Shown here in pieces: positions 33,190 through 41,122 of a stretch of DNA of 64,000 bases. Source of the DNA: DATFDN01 sp963767645 (GTDB lineage Bacteria; Pseudomonadota; Alphaproteobacteria; Acetobacterales; Acetobacteraceae); contig CAVYEW010000010.1 in NCBI GenBank assembly GCA_963767645.1, positions 558,001-622,000 of the forward strand. Reading direction: 5' to 3'. The stretch's first letter is position 1. Each line of letters begins with the position of its first letter. The notes beneath the pieces were generated by a model that searched no databases, was not told the DNA's origin, and saw nothing but the letters and a program-made list of their open reading frames with translations. Made by a program: the position numbers and the translations under genes.

Positions 33190-33651
33190 TCAGCCGATCT
33201 CGAACATGGCTTCGACCTCGACCGCCGCGTCTAGCGGAAGCGAAGGCACGCCGATCGTGGTGCGGGCATGGCGGCCGGCCTCGCCGAACACCGCGACGGC
33301 GAGATCGGAGGCGCCGTTCATCACTGCGGCGTGCTCGGTGAATTCCGGGCTGCAGGCGATGAAGCCGCCCAGCCGCACGACCCGGCGTACGCGGTCCAGT
33401 TCCCCACACGCGGCCTTCAGATGGGCGAGCACGTTAATGAAGCACATCCGGGCGGCGCGGGTTCCTTGCTCTACCGGCAGCCAGCGGCCGAGCTTGCCGG
33501 TCACGGCGACCTGCCCGCCGGCGGCGGGAAGCTGGCCGGAGATGACGACCAGGTTGCCGGTGATCACGAAGGGAACATAGGTCGCGATCGGCGCCATCGG
33601 CTGCGGCAGGGTCAGCCCCAGTTCAGCCAGCTTCGTCTCGGTCCGCCCCAT
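33190..33651 (-). CDS. RidA/YjgF/YER057c/UK114 family protein
   Basis: A 153-residue protein of the RidA superfamily, long type. It shows VPFVITGNLVVISGQLP, QGTRAARMCFINVLAHLKAACGELDRV, RVVRLGGFIACSPEFTEHA and the C-terminal GVPSLPLDAAVEVEAMFEI. In archetypal RidA an Arg binds the imine carboxylate; here the ARTTIGVPSLPL segment supplies the equivalent Arg. RidA proteins hydrolyse reactive 2-aminoacrylate and related imines. It is between the RNR-like gene (32-bp gap) and the acyltransferase, probably in one transcript. Confidence 0.88.
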   Translation of the reverse strand: MGRTETKLAELGLTLPQPMAPIATYVPFVITGNLVVISGQLPAAGGQVAVTGKLGRWLPVEQGTRAARMCFINVLAHLKAACGELDRVRRVVRLGGFIACSPEFTEHAAVMNGASDLAVAVFGEAGRHARTTIGVPSLPLDAAVEVEAMFEIG

Positions 33652-33683
33652 GCAGCGCCTCCGTGTGCAGCCGGCAGGCTAGC

Positions 33684-35168
33684 CTAACCAGCGACCACCC
33701 GGAACCCGCGCCGGCGCGCGCGCGGGTCCGCCGGCAGATCGAGCGGCAGGGACGGGGCCGGGACGGGCTCCGGCTCCTCCGCCGGGGCCGGCAGGTCGTG
33801 GCGGCCGAGATAGCTGGCGGCAAGATGACGGAACACGTAATCCGGTACCGAGGAGGCGCGCGTGACCGCCGGATCGCCCTCGACCGCTCCGGCCGGACCG
33901 AAGCGCGTCAACGTGAACGCCTCCACGAACTCGGCCAGCGGCACCCCGTGCTGCAGGCCCAGGCTGACGGCGGCGGCGAAGGCGTCCATCAGGCCGCGCA
34001 TCGCACCGCTGTCCTTGGGCAGCGCGATCGAGACCTCGCCCAGCGTGCCATCCTCGTACTCGCCCGTGCGCAGGAACACCCGGTGCCCCCCAACGGCAGC
34101 TCGCTGCGTGTAGCCCCCGTGCCGGGACGGCAGCTCCCACCGCCTTGCCGGGGCAGGCGCGACGTCCGGCTTTGCCGCCTCGGGACGCGCCGGCATGGCA
34201 TGGAAGAACGGCTCAAGCAAATCGTGCATGGCGCGGTGCGCGCCGGCATCGGCCGCCGGAAAGACGCTGCTACCGGCGAGTTGGGCAGCGAGGGCCGTCT
34301 CCGCCGTCATGCCTCGGCTCGCGATCCAGGCACGGGCAGCGCGCGTCAGGCGGCCGTCGTCGCGCAAAGGGGCATAGGCAGGGGCAATGCCGCCGGTTTC
34401 TACGCCGAGCAGCGCCTCTGCCGCGCCGGGCGCGGAAACCGCCGTGATCGCGTCATGATAGAGGCCGCAGACCGCGGCAACGGCGCGGCGTGCGCGGTGC
34501 GCCGCCTCGGCAAGTCCTGGCACCGCAACGGCAATGGGCGGGGCAGGCCAGTCGTACAGCGCGGGCGCGCAGGCCCCCATGGACTCGGCCAGCGCCCCCG
34601 ACGCGCGCTCGGCATGGGCTCGCAGCAGCGCGGCGAGTGCGCGGGCTGTGTCGCGGGCCGCTTCCGTTGCATACTCAAGGCCGAGCGCCGCCAGCAGCCC
34701 CGCCAAATCGGCCATGCCGACCGCGATCCGGCGCGCGCTCGGCGCCGCCATGGAGAGCGCAAACACTGCCGCTTCCACCGCGACCCCGAAGCCGGCCGCA
34801 TCGAAGCCCGATCCGGCGTCGAGGAAGGCCGGCAGGTTGAGCACGAAACGCGGATCAGCCGCCGCGCGGCCCTGCCAGACCGCGGCCGCGGGCGCACCCT
34901 GTCGATGCAGGAGCATCAGGTGCAGCCGCTCGGCCAACGGAACGTCCAGCTCGGCGCGTAAGGCAGCTGCTGCCACGGGACCGATCCAGCCCTCGGCGGC
35001 GGCAGGCAGCATGGCCGGCCCATGCCCGGGTACGAGCGCCGCCAGGGCACTCGCCGCAGTGCCGTCCCAGGTGGCGGGCAAGGTAACGAGGCGAGGCGGG
35101 CCGTCCGGGTCCGCCCCCGCCGCGATCCGCCGCATCCGCACGCCTTGCCAAGTCCGGTTGATTCGCAT
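33684..35168 (-). CDS. Degenerate adenosylcobalamin-type ribonucleotide reductase relative with TSCPD domain
   Basis: A 494-residue protein. The C-terminus (residues ~350-465) clearly matches the C-terminal region of B12-dependent RNR (NrdJ): LPSRHGGYTQRAAVGGHRVFLRTGEYEDGTLGEVS (parts), LGLQHGVPLAEFVEAFTLTRF and SVPDYVFRHLAASYLGR. The N-terminal half keeps RNR barrel echoes: RFVLNLPAF for the GSINL-type strand and RRIAVGMADLAGLLAALGLEY for the LGxxGLADxL helix. The Asn-x-Cys-x-Glu active-site motif and catalytic Cys loops are not seen, and the length is well under half of NrdJ. It probably has a non-catalytic, perhaps regulatory, role. It heads a run with RidA and the acyltransferase. Confidence 0.72.
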   Translation of the reverse strand: MRINRTWQGVRMRRIAAGADPDGPPRLVTLPATWDGTAASALAALVPGHGPAMLPAAAEGWIGPVAAAALRAELDVPLAERLHLMLLHRQGAPAAAVWQGRAAADPRFVLNLPAFLDAGSGFDAAGFGVAVEAAVFALSMAAPSARRIAVGMADLAGLLAALGLEYATEAARDTARALAALLRAHAERASGALAESMGACAPALYDWPAPPIAVAVPGLAEAAHRARRAVAAVCGLYHDAITAVSAPGAAEALLGVETGGIAPAYAPLRDDGRLTRAARAWIASRGMTAETALAAQLAGSSVFPAADAGAHRAMHDLLEPFFHAMPARPEAAKPDVAPAPARRWELPSRHGGYTQRAAVGGHRVFLRTGEYEDGTLGEVSIALPKDSGAMRGLMDAFAAAVSLGLQHGVPLAEFVEAFTLTRFGPAGAVEGDPAVTRASSVPDYVFRHLAASYLGRHDLPAPAEEPEPVPAPSLPLDLPADPRARRRGFRVVAG

Positions 35169-35241
35169 GAACTCGGACCGTACCAGACCGGCAGTTGCGG
35201 TGAGAAGAGCATCTTGGGGTCAAGCGAGCCCTCGGACACAA

Positions 35242-35277
35242 AATCCTGTGGATGAACCCGTGACAATCCTGTGGATG
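35242..35277. repeat. 13-bp direct repeat with DnaA-box-like cores
   Basis: AATCCTGTGGATG occurs at 35242-35254 and 35265-35277, 23 bp apart start to start, about two helical turns. Each contains TGTGGATGA or TGTGGATGG, one or two bases from the DnaA box TGTGGATAA. They lie in the 168-bp divergent region between the RNR-like gene and the NDUFA12 gene. Confidence 0.6.
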
Positions 35278-35336
35278 GATGCGCGGCGCCTGCGGTGCGG
35301 TGGACCATCCGGCCCAGGCTCCGTATATGGCCCGGC

Positions 35337-35690
35337 ATGAACCTCGGCACCTGGCTATTCACCAAGCTGAAGGGCCGCTCTGTCGGCCAGGATGCGGACG
35401 GCAATTTCTATTATGAGGAGAAGCGCGCGCGCGCCGGCCTGCGGCCGCGCCGCTGGGTGATCTATGCCGGTGCGCCGGAGGCAACGAAGGTGCCGCCGGA
35501 GTGGCACGCTTGGCTGCACTACACGACCGAACAGCCGCTGCCGCTCTCCGCCCGCCAGCCCTGGCAGAAGCCGCACATCCCGAATCCGACCGGAACGCCC
35601 GAGAGCTATCGCCCGCCGGGTCACGACTACCGGGGCGGGGAACGGGCGGCGGCGACGGGCGACTACGAAGCCTGGACCCCGGGCACCTGA
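35337..35690 (+). CDS. NADH:ubiquinone oxidoreductase NDUFA12-family subunit
   Basis: A 117-residue protein: WLFTKLKGRSVGQDADGNFYYE, RRWVIYAGAPEATKVPPEWHAWLHY and the C-terminal GHDYRGGERAAATGDYEAWTPG are diagnostic for NDUFA12 (B17.2), an accessory subunit of complex I shared by mitochondria and alphaproteobacteria. It binds the peripheral arm. ATG 35337 matches the family start; an upstream GTG-type frame to 35271 is unlikely. The stop overlaps the mlaD ATG by one base. The NDUFA12-mlaD-DUF2155 order is common in this class. Confidence 0.92.
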   Translation: MNLGTWLFTKLKGRSVGQDADGNFYYEEKRARAGLRPRRWVIYAGAPEATKVPPEWHAWLHYTTEQPLPLSARQPWQKPHIPNPTGTPESYRPPGHDYRGGERAAATGDYEAWTPGT

Positions 35691-36223
35691 TGCGCGGGCG
35701 CAACCCGATCGAGGTGCTGACCGGAATCCTGGTGCTGATCGTCGCCGTGGGATTCCTGGGCTACGCGATCGCCAATTCCGGGACCGGCCCGAGCGGCGCC
35801 GGCTATCCGCTCTATGCCGGCTTCGACAACATAGCCGGCCTGAATATCGGATCGGATGTGCGCCTCGCCGGCGTCAAGATCGGCAGCGTGCAGGCCGAGG
35901 CGATCGACCCCAAGACCTATCTGGCGCGCGTGACCCTCGATATCCGGCAGGGGGTGTCGTTGCCCAAGGACAGCAGCATCTCGGTATCCAGCGAAAGCCT
36001 GCTCGGAGGCGTCTATCTGGCGATATCGCCCGGCGGGGACGAGCAGATGCTCAAGCCTGGGGAGGCGTTCACCGCGACCCAGGGAGCCATCAGCCTGCAA
36101 GACCTGCTGGGCAAGTTCATCTTCAGTGCGAGCAACATGGCGAGCGCGATGGGAGCAGGCAGCCAGTCCGGTGCGACTAAGCCGTCTGCTGCGCCAGCCG
36201 CGCCGGGAGGAACCGCGCGATGA
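35690..36223 (+). CDS. mlaD: Outer membrane lipid asymmetry protein MlaD
   Basis: A 177-residue protein with one N-terminal membrane helix (VLTGILVLIVAVGFLGYAIA) and one MCE domain (residues ~40-120): YAGFDNIAGLNIGSDVRLAGVKIG and then SVSSESLLGGVYLAISPGG. MlaD forms the hexameric ring of the MlaFEDB phospholipid transporter. Other mla genes are not in the window, as usual for alphaproteobacteria where mlaD lies apart. The tail is rich in Ala, Pro and Ser. It overlaps the next gene by four bases (ATGA at 36220). Confidence 0.9.
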   Translation: MRGRNPIEVLTGILVLIVAVGFLGYAIANSGTGPSGAGYPLYAGFDNIAGLNIGSDVRLAGVKIGSVQAEAIDPKTYLARVTLDIRQGVSLPKDSSISVSSESLLGGVYLAISPGGDEQMLKPGEAFTATQGAISLQDLLGKFIFSASNMASAMGAGSQSGATKPSAAPAAPGGTAR

Positions 36224-36435
36224 TCGCTGCGCCCGCCATCTGGCCGCAATCGGACGGCGCGCCGGTGGCGTGCCGCGAGAAGCTGAAAATGCTTGCGGAG
36301 AACCACGCCGAACTGGCGCAGGCGATGCAGGACGCGTTCGAGGACGCGGTGCTGATGGGCGTGGACGAGGCCGCGATGCGCCGCATCCTCGGCGACATGG
36401 TGGCCGGGCTGGAAAGCCCGAAGCGGGCCGGGTGA
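36220..36435 (+). CDS. Small hypothetical protein between mlaD and the DUF2155 gene
   Basis: A 71-residue helical protein (REKLKMLAENHAELAQAMQD, then EDAVLMGVDEAAMRRILGDM). No membrane or export signal is seen. It overlaps both neighbours by four bases (ATGA at 36220 and GTGA at 36432), strong evidence that it is translated. The family is not recognised. The position suggests a cytoplasmic partner of cell-envelope proteins. Confidence 0.65.
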   Translation: MIAAPAIWPQSDGAPVACREKLKMLAENHAELAQAMQDAFEDAVLMGVDEAAMRRILGDMVAGLESPKRAG

Positions 36436-36809
36436 GGGGGAGTCTGCTGGCGGCCGCCTGCCTGGCCCTGCTCCCGACGGAGGCTGCTCGCTCCCAGCCC
36501 GCCCCGCCGCCTCCCGCCTGGATGCCGCGCAATGAGGCGGTGCTGGAAGTGCTGGACAAGATCAACGCCGTCAGCCGCGACTACACCGTGCGCGTCGGCC
36601 AGTCGGTCCAGGTCGGCTCGCTCACCATCGCCGTGCAGTCCTGCCAGGCGCGTCCCCCCGACCAGCCGGCGGACGCGGCGGCGCTGCTCGACATCACCGA
36701 CAGCCACCCCGACGAGCCCGGCTTCCGGGGCTGGATGCTGGCCCAAGAGCCCTGGGTCGCGATGCTGCAGAGCCCAGTCTATGATGTACGGGTGATCCAA
36801 TGCCGGTAG
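36432..36809 (+). CDS. DUF2155 secreted protein
   Basis: A 125-residue protein starting with a GTG (36432) inside the previous stop. The signal peptide is short (residues ~1-21, SLLAAACLALLPTEAARSQ). The domain shows LDKINAVSRDYTVRVGQSVQVGSLTIAVQSC and DEPGFRGWMLAQEPWVAMLQ, with the C-terminal PVYDVRVIQCR, matching DUF2155. Two conserved Cys (in SCQARPP and at the end) may form a disulfide. The function is unknown; it often neighbours NDUFA12. It overlaps otsB by 10 bp. Confidence 0.87.
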   Translation: MRGSLLAAACLALLPTEAARSQPAPPPPAWMPRNEAVLEVLDKINAVSRDYTVRVGQSVQVGSLTIAVQSCQARPPDQPADAAALLDITDSHPDEPGFRGWMLAQEPWVAMLQSPVYDVRVIQCR

Positions 36810-37522
36810 CGCCCTCCCTGCCGCCCTTCGCTCGATCGGCCCTGCTGCTGGACGTGGACGGCACGCTGCTCGACTTCGCGCCGACGCCGGAGAGCGTGGT
36901 CGTTCCGGCGGAACTCCTTGCCGCGCTCGGGCGGATCAAGGGATTGCTGGGCGGGGCGCTCGGGGTCATCAGCGGGCGGGAGATCGCGCAGATCGATCGG
37001 CTGCTTGGGGACGCACCGCAGGCGGTTGCGGGTGAGCATGGCGGCGCGATTCGCCATGAGCCGGGCGGCCCGCTCGAACGCCCGGCGCTGCCGGCCGCGC
37101 CGCAAGCCTGGCTGGAGCAAGCCGAGCGGGCAGTCGCAGCGCATCCCGGCGCGCGGCTGGAGCGCAAGGCGCGCGGCTTCGTCCTGCACTACCGGGAGGC
37201 GCCGGAGGCCGGCCCCGGCTTCGGCGCGCTGCTGCGCGGCCTGGCGGCGGAGGCGCCCGCGTTCGAGCTGCTGGACGGCAACATGGCCTGGGAAATCCGC
37301 CCGCGCGGCGCCGACAAGGGCAAGGCAGTGGCCGCGCTGATGGATCGCCTGCCCTTCGCCGGCCGCCTGCCGGTTTTCATCGGCGACGACGTGACCGACC
37401 ATGACGGCATCCGCATGGCCGATGCGATGGGCGGGGCGGGATTGCTGGTCGCGGATGCCTTCACGGGTCCGGCGGGTGTGCGCGCCTGGCTGGCGCGGGT
37501 CGCGGAGGATGGCGGATGGTAA
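36800..37522 (+). CDS. otsB: Trehalose-6-phosphate phosphatase OtsB
   Basis: A 240-residue HAD phosphatase. Motif I is LLLDVDGTLLDF with nucleophile Asp18 and acid Asp20; motif II is VISGRE; Lys in ARGFVLHY and motif IV GDDVTDHDGI follow. MAWEIRPRGADKGKAV is the OtsB cap signature. It removes phosphate from trehalose-6-phosphate. OtsA is not nearby, so the synthase lies elsewhere. It overlaps the DUF2155 gene by 10 bp and the HAD gene by 7 bp. Confidence 0.9.
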   Translation: MPVAPSLPPFARSALLLDVDGTLLDFAPTPESVVVPAELLAALGRIKGLLGGALGVISGREIAQIDRLLGDAPQAVAGEHGGAIRHEPGGPLERPALPAAPQAWLEQAERAVAAHPGARLERKARGFVLHYREAPEAGPGFGALLRGLAAEAPAFELLDGNMAWEIRPRGADKGKAVAALMDRLPFAGRLPVFIGDDVTDHDGIRMADAMGGAGLLVADAFTGPAGVRAWLARVAEDGGW

Positions 37523-38238
37523 GGCGGCTTCGCGACTTCGCCGCGCTCTCGTTCGACTGCTACGGCACGCTGATCGACTGGGAGAGCGGCCTGTGGTCCG
37601 CATTGCAGCCGCTGCTCTCGCGTATCACTGAAGCGCCGTCGCGCGACGAGGCGCTGGCGCGGTTCGCTGAGACAGAGACGCGCGTGCAGGCGGAGGCGCC
37701 GAGGCTGCGCTATACGGAGGTACTGGCCGAAACCCACCGCCGTTTGGCGATTGCCTGGGGCGTTGCCCCGGATGAAGGGGAGGCCGGCCGCTTCGGCGCC
37801 AGCGTGGGCGACTGGCCCGCCTTCCCCGACACTGAAGCCGCGCTGCGCCGACTGAAGCGCCGCTACCGGCTGGTGATCCTGTCCAATGTCGATCACACGA
37901 GCTTCGCGCGCACCTTGCCCCGGCTGGGTGTCGCGTTCCATGACGTGTTCACCGCCGAGGAGATTGGTTCCTACAAGCCCGATCCGCGCAATTTCGCGTT
38001 CCTGATCGCGCGGCTCGGCGAGCGGGGAATCGCGCGCGAGGCGATCCTGCATGTCGCGCAGAGCCTGTTTCATGACCACGCCCCGGCCAACGAGGCGGGT
38101 CTCGCCTCCGCCTGGATCGACCGCCGCGCCGGCGCGCAAGGCTGGGGCGCCACGGCGCCGCCGCCTCCCGGCGTGCGCTGGGACTTCCGGTTCGAGACGT
38201 TGGGAGCGCTGGCGGAGGCATGTGAGGCGGCGAGCTAG
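37516..38238 (+). CDS. HAD-IA hydrolase, haloacid dehalogenase type II-like
   Basis: A 240-residue HAD protein. Motif I is FDCYGTLIDWE with nucleophile Asp14; LVILSNVDH is motif II and GSYKPDPRNF has the motif III Lys. The small helical cap fits 2-haloacid dehalogenase type II relatives, though many such proteins act on phosphates. Near the end, the usual acidic motif is HVAQSLFHDHAPANEAGL. It overlaps otsB by 7 bp. A REP-like repeat follows the stop. Confidence 0.85.
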   Translation: MVRRLRDFAALSFDCYGTLIDWESGLWSALQPLLSRITEAPSRDEALARFAETETRVQAEAPRLRYTEVLAETHRRLAIAWGVAPDEGEAGRFGASVGDWPAFPDTEAALRRLKRRYRLVILSNVDHTSFARTLPRLGVAFHDVFTAEEIGSYKPDPRNFAFLIARLGERGIAREAILHVAQSLFHDHAPANEAGLASAWIDRRAGAQGWGATAPPPPGVRWDFRFETLGALAEACEAAS

Positions 38239-38240
38239 CG

Positions 38241-38343
38241 GCCCTCACCCCGACCCTCTCCCAGAGGGAGAGGGGGCTCTGAACGCACCACCGATGCCAG
38301 CCACGCCCCCTCTCCCTCCGGGAGAGGGTCGGGGTGAGGGTGC
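38241..38343. repeat. REP-like inverted repeat between convergent genes
   Basis: CCCTCACCCCGACCCTCTCC (from 38242) followed by AGAGGGAGAGGGGGC pairs with GCCCCCTCTCCCTC..GGGAGAGGGTCGGGGTGAGGG ending near 38341. The two arms are almost perfect reverse complements of ~36 bases around a ~30-base centre. It is the same family as the copy inside the glycosyltransferase at 31583-31684. Placed between the HAD stop (38238) and the GST stop (38347), it may end transcription both ways. Confidence 0.9.
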
Positions 38344-38346
38344 AGC

Positions 38347-38973
38347 CTACACGATCTCCCGCGCGACATGCGCCCGGTACACCGGCCGTTGCATCAGGCG
38401 CTCGTACCAGGCCGCGAGATTCGCCACCTCGGGCCGGTCGAACTCCATGTTCAGCCAGCGATGGACGTGGACGCCCCAGCACATGTCGGCCAGGGTCAGC
38501 GTGTCGCCGCAGATGAACGGATGCTTACCGAGCTCGGTCCCGATCAGGCCCCAGGCATTCGCCGCCTCCCCGATCGCCTGGGCGATCGCCGCTTGGTCGC
38601 GCTTCTCGGGCGCGGTGCGGATCAGGCCGATGAACAAGACGCCCTGCGGACGGTTCATCACGGTCTGCTGCGCGTCCATCCAGCGGTCGATGTCGGCCCG
38701 CCGGCGCGGCTCGCGCGGGAACAGCGAGGAATCCGGGGCGTGCGCGGTGCAGAGATAGCGCAGGATGGCGTTGCTCTCCCACAGGGTGAACCCGTCCTCC
38801 TGCCAGGTCGGGACCAGGCCGGTGGGATTCATCGCGCGGTACTCCGGCGTGTCCGTCTTGCCGAACGGCCCGCCGACGTCCACGCGCTCGTAGGGCAGCT
38901 TCAGCTCCTCCAGCAGCCAGATCACCTTCATGACGTTGCTCGACGTGGATCGGCCCCATAGGACGCGGCGCAT
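38347..38973 (-). CDS. Glutathione S-transferase
   Basis: A 208-residue GST. The N-terminal thioredoxin fold has LWGRSTSSNVMKVIWLLEEL with Ser residues near 9-12 that could activate glutathione, NPTGLVPTWQEDG with the cis-Pro and LWESNAILRYL. The helical domain has GDTLTLADMCWGVHVHRWLN. GGGAGGAG precedes ATG 38973 by about 6 bases, which fixes the start inside a much longer open frame. The substrate is unknown. Confidence 0.9.
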   Translation of the reverse strand: MRRVLWGRSTSSNVMKVIWLLEELKLPYERVDVGGPFGKTDTPEYRAMNPTGLVPTWQEDGFTLWESNAILRYLCTAHAPDSSLFPREPRRRADIDRWMDAQQTVMNRPQGVLFIGLIRTAPEKRDQAAIAQAIGEAANAWGLIGTELGKHPFICGDTLTLADMCWGVHVHRWLNMEFDRPEVANLAAWYERLMQRPVYRAHVAREIV

Positions 38974-39051
38974 TGGTGCTCCTCCCTTTTTCGCCTGCAT
39001 GGGCAGGCTAGGCGGGTTGCGGGCGGGACGGAAGCGGGGCATGGGGAGGCA

Positions 39052-39552
39052 ATGAGGCTGCCCGGCACGCCGACCGCCGCGTTGTTCCTTGCCTTGGTTG
39101 CCGGCGCGGTGCTGGGTGCCGCGTTGGCCGCGCAGCGCTGGGGAGGCGTGGTCCCTTGCGCCTTGTGTCTGGTCGAGCGCTGGCCCTGGCGCGTGGCGAT
39201 CGGGCTCGGCCTGCTTGGCGTGGCGCTGCCGCGACGCTTGGCGCGGCTTGCGCTCGGGCTTGCCGCATTGGCGCTGCTCGCCGGGGCGGGATTGGGCGCG
39301 ACGCATGTCGGGGTGGAGCAGGGCGCCTGGCCGAGCCCGCTGCCGGAATGCGCCGCCCCGCAGGTCAGCGGCACAACGCTCGCCGAGCGTCTGGCCTCGA
39401 TGCCCGACCGGCCGGCCAAGCCGTGCGATGCGCCGACCTATCTGATCCCGCGCGTGCCCGTCTCCATGGCAGTCATGAACCTCGGCGCCTCCCTGGCTGT
39501 GGGCGCAATGCTCGCCATCTATCTCGCGCAAACCAGGCGGAGCGCGCGATGA
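39052..39552 (+). CDS. dsbB: Disulfide bond formation protein B
   Basis: A 166-residue membrane protein with four helices. The redox Cys pairs are CALC (C36, C39) at the end of the first helix and the periplasmic pair C100/C125 between helices 3 and 4. CALCLVERWPWR is the quinone-site signature. DsbB reoxidises DsbA and passes electrons to ubiquinone. No dsbA is nearby. The stop overlaps the coq7 start by four bases. Confidence 0.9.
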   Translation: MRLPGTPTAALFLALVAGAVLGAALAAQRWGGVVPCALCLVERWPWRVAIGLGLLGVALPRRLARLALGLAALALLAGAGLGATHVGVEQGAWPSPLPECAAPQVSGTTLAERLASMPDRPAKPCDAPTYLIPRVPVSMAVMNLGASLAVGAMLAIYLAQTRRSAR

Positions 39553-40095
39553 CGGAGCGGATGCATTTGCCGGGCGATACGCAACCGGAGGCCGAGGTGG
39601 CGCGCATGATCCGGGTCGATCATGCCGGCGAGTACGGAGCGGCGCGCATCTACGCGGGGCAGCTCGCCGTGCTCGGCAGGCGGCCGAGCGGAGACGTGCT
39701 GCGGCACATGCAGGCGCAGGAAGAGCGCCACCTGCGCACCTTCGAGGATCTGATCGGTACAGCGTCGGGTGCGTCCGACGGCGCTCCTGCCGCTGTGGCG
39801 CCTGGCGGGCTTCGCCCTGGGCGCGGCGACCGCCGTTCTGGGTGAACGCGCGGCGATGGCCTGCACGGTGGCGGTCGAGGAGGCGATCGACAACCACTAC
39901 GCAACCCAGTCCGCCAGCCTGACCGGGCGTGAGCCGGAACTGCGCGCAACGATCGAGGCGTTCCGCGCCGAGGAACTGGAGCACCGCGACATCGGCCTGG
40001 AACACGGCGCCGAGCGAGCGCCCGGCTACCGCCTGCTCTCGGCCGCGATCAAGGCCGGCTGCCGCGCGGCGATCGCCGCGAGCGAGATCGTCTGA
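39549..40095 (+). pseudogene. coq7: Demethoxyubiquinone hydroxylase Coq7, split by a +1 frameshift
   Basis: Two frames together give one full-length Coq7 of ~181 residues. Frame one (39549 on) has MIRVDHAGEYGAARIYAGQLAVL and EERHLRTFEDLI; frame two has VRPTALLPLWRLAGFALGA, EEAIDNHYATQ and AEELEHRD to the stop at 40095. All di-iron ligands (Glu, ExxH twice) are kept. An extra G in the GGG at 39767-39769 would explain the break. Coq7 hydroxylates the penultimate ubiquinone intermediate. Since dsbB and complex I parts are nearby, a loss of ubiquinone synthesis is surprising; a sequence error is a fair alternative. Confidence 0.85.
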
Positions 40096-40105
40096 CACGA
40101 TCGGC

Positions 40106-40828
40106 TTAACGCAAGCTCAGCCCCTCGCCGCACCGCAGGCACGCCTCAGCTTCCGGCGTGAAACCGCCAAGCGGGCGATGCAGGACCAGGCCGGGCAGCA
40201 CGGCCAGCTTGTCCCGACCGCCGCGCACCGCGTTCAGCAGCATCAGCTTGGCCGGCTCGCCCTGATGCGGCCAGAGCGGAAACAGCCGCACGCTGCCGCA
40301 GCCTGCCCGCGCGCAGCCGCCCAGTGCCTCCTCGAGACGCGCCGGCGGCAGGATCAGGCTGAGCGTGCCGTGGTGGCCCAGGACTCCGCCGAGCGCCGCC
40401 GCCCAATCCGCGACCCGGCCCGCCGCCCCCTGCTTGGCGCTTTCCCGTCCTGATCCGGGCGGGGTGCCGGCTGCATCGTGATAGGGCGGGTTGGCGAGGC
40501 TGTGCGCGAACGGCCCTCGGACCGGCAGCGATAAGACGTCGGCGGCGACGGATAGGATGGTCGTGAGGCCGTTGGCGCGCGCATTGTCGCGCAGTCGCGC
40601 GGCCAACGCGGGGTCGCGTTCGATCCCCATGCCGCGCAGACCCTTGACCCGCGCCGCCAGACATAGCAGCGCGGCTCCGGCACCGCTGCCACCTTCCAGC
40701 ACGCACTCGCCGGGGTGCGCCGGAACAGCAGAGGCCAGCAGGACCGGTTCGATTCCGCTGCGGAAGCCGTGCACCGGCTGGGCGTAGCGGACGCGGCCGC
40801 CGAGCAGCGTGCCGTCCGTGGTCTCCAC
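40106..40828 (-). CDS. tRNA1(Val) (adenine37-N6)-methyltransferase-like protein (TrmN6 family)
   Basis: A 240-residue Rossmann-fold methyltransferase. VHGFRSGIEPVLLASAVP and CVLEGGSGAGAALLCLAAR hold the SAM site, and SLANPPYHDAAG is the NPPY catalytic motif for adenine-N6 methylation. The start is a GTG right after the DUF2007 stop (one-base step). The pair DUF2007-trmN6 divergent from a prenyl diphosphate synthase is common in alphaproteobacteria. Family members can also act on other small nucleic acid substrates. Confidence 0.85.
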   Translation of the reverse strand: METTDGTLLGGRVRYAQPVHGFRSGIEPVLLASAVPAHPGECVLEGGSGAGAALLCLAARVKGLRGMGIERDPALAARLRDNARANGLTTILSVAADVLSLPVRGPFAHSLANPPYHDAAGTPPGSGRESAKQGAAGRVADWAAALGGVLGHHGTLSLILPPARLEEALGGCARAGCGSVRLFPLWPHQGEPAKLMLLNAVRGGRDKLAVLPGLVLHRPLGGFTPEAEACLRCGEGLSLR

Positions 40829-41035
40829 TCAGATCTCGCCGGCCTCGGCCAGCACGCGCCTTGCTGGCGCAAGGTCCGCCTCGGCCACCGCCAAGCGGCG
40901 CTGGATCGCGCCGATGCTGCCCTCCATCACCGAAGCGTGCTGGTCGAGCAGCAGCGAGGCAATCCCGGCATCGGTCAGCAAGGCGGCGAGGAAGGAGAGC
41001 CGCACCGGGTCGTTCGATGTCGCGACGACGCGCAT
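40829..41035 (-). CDS. DUF2007 domain protein
   Basis: A 68-residue protein (MRVVATSNDPVRLSFLAALL and on) with one ferredoxin-like DUF2007 fold. The pattern is strand-helix (RLSFLAALLTDAGIASLLLD) then a variable loop and a C-terminal RRLAVAEADLAPARRVLAE. The family is thought to be a small signal or nucleotide-related module; the function is unknown. It is the first gene of the pair with trmN6 and faces the prenyl synthase gene. Confidence 0.87.
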   Translation of the reverse strand: MRVVATSNDPVRLSFLAALLTDAGIASLLLDQHASVMEGSIGAIQRRLAVAEADLAPARRVLAEAGEI

Positions 41036-41122
41036 GAAGATGCCGCCCCCTTGGGTTGACCGGTTTTCCACAGCGCCGATATGGTGCCAGTGGCCCGGGA
41101 ACTTGCAAGCCAGGAGATATCG

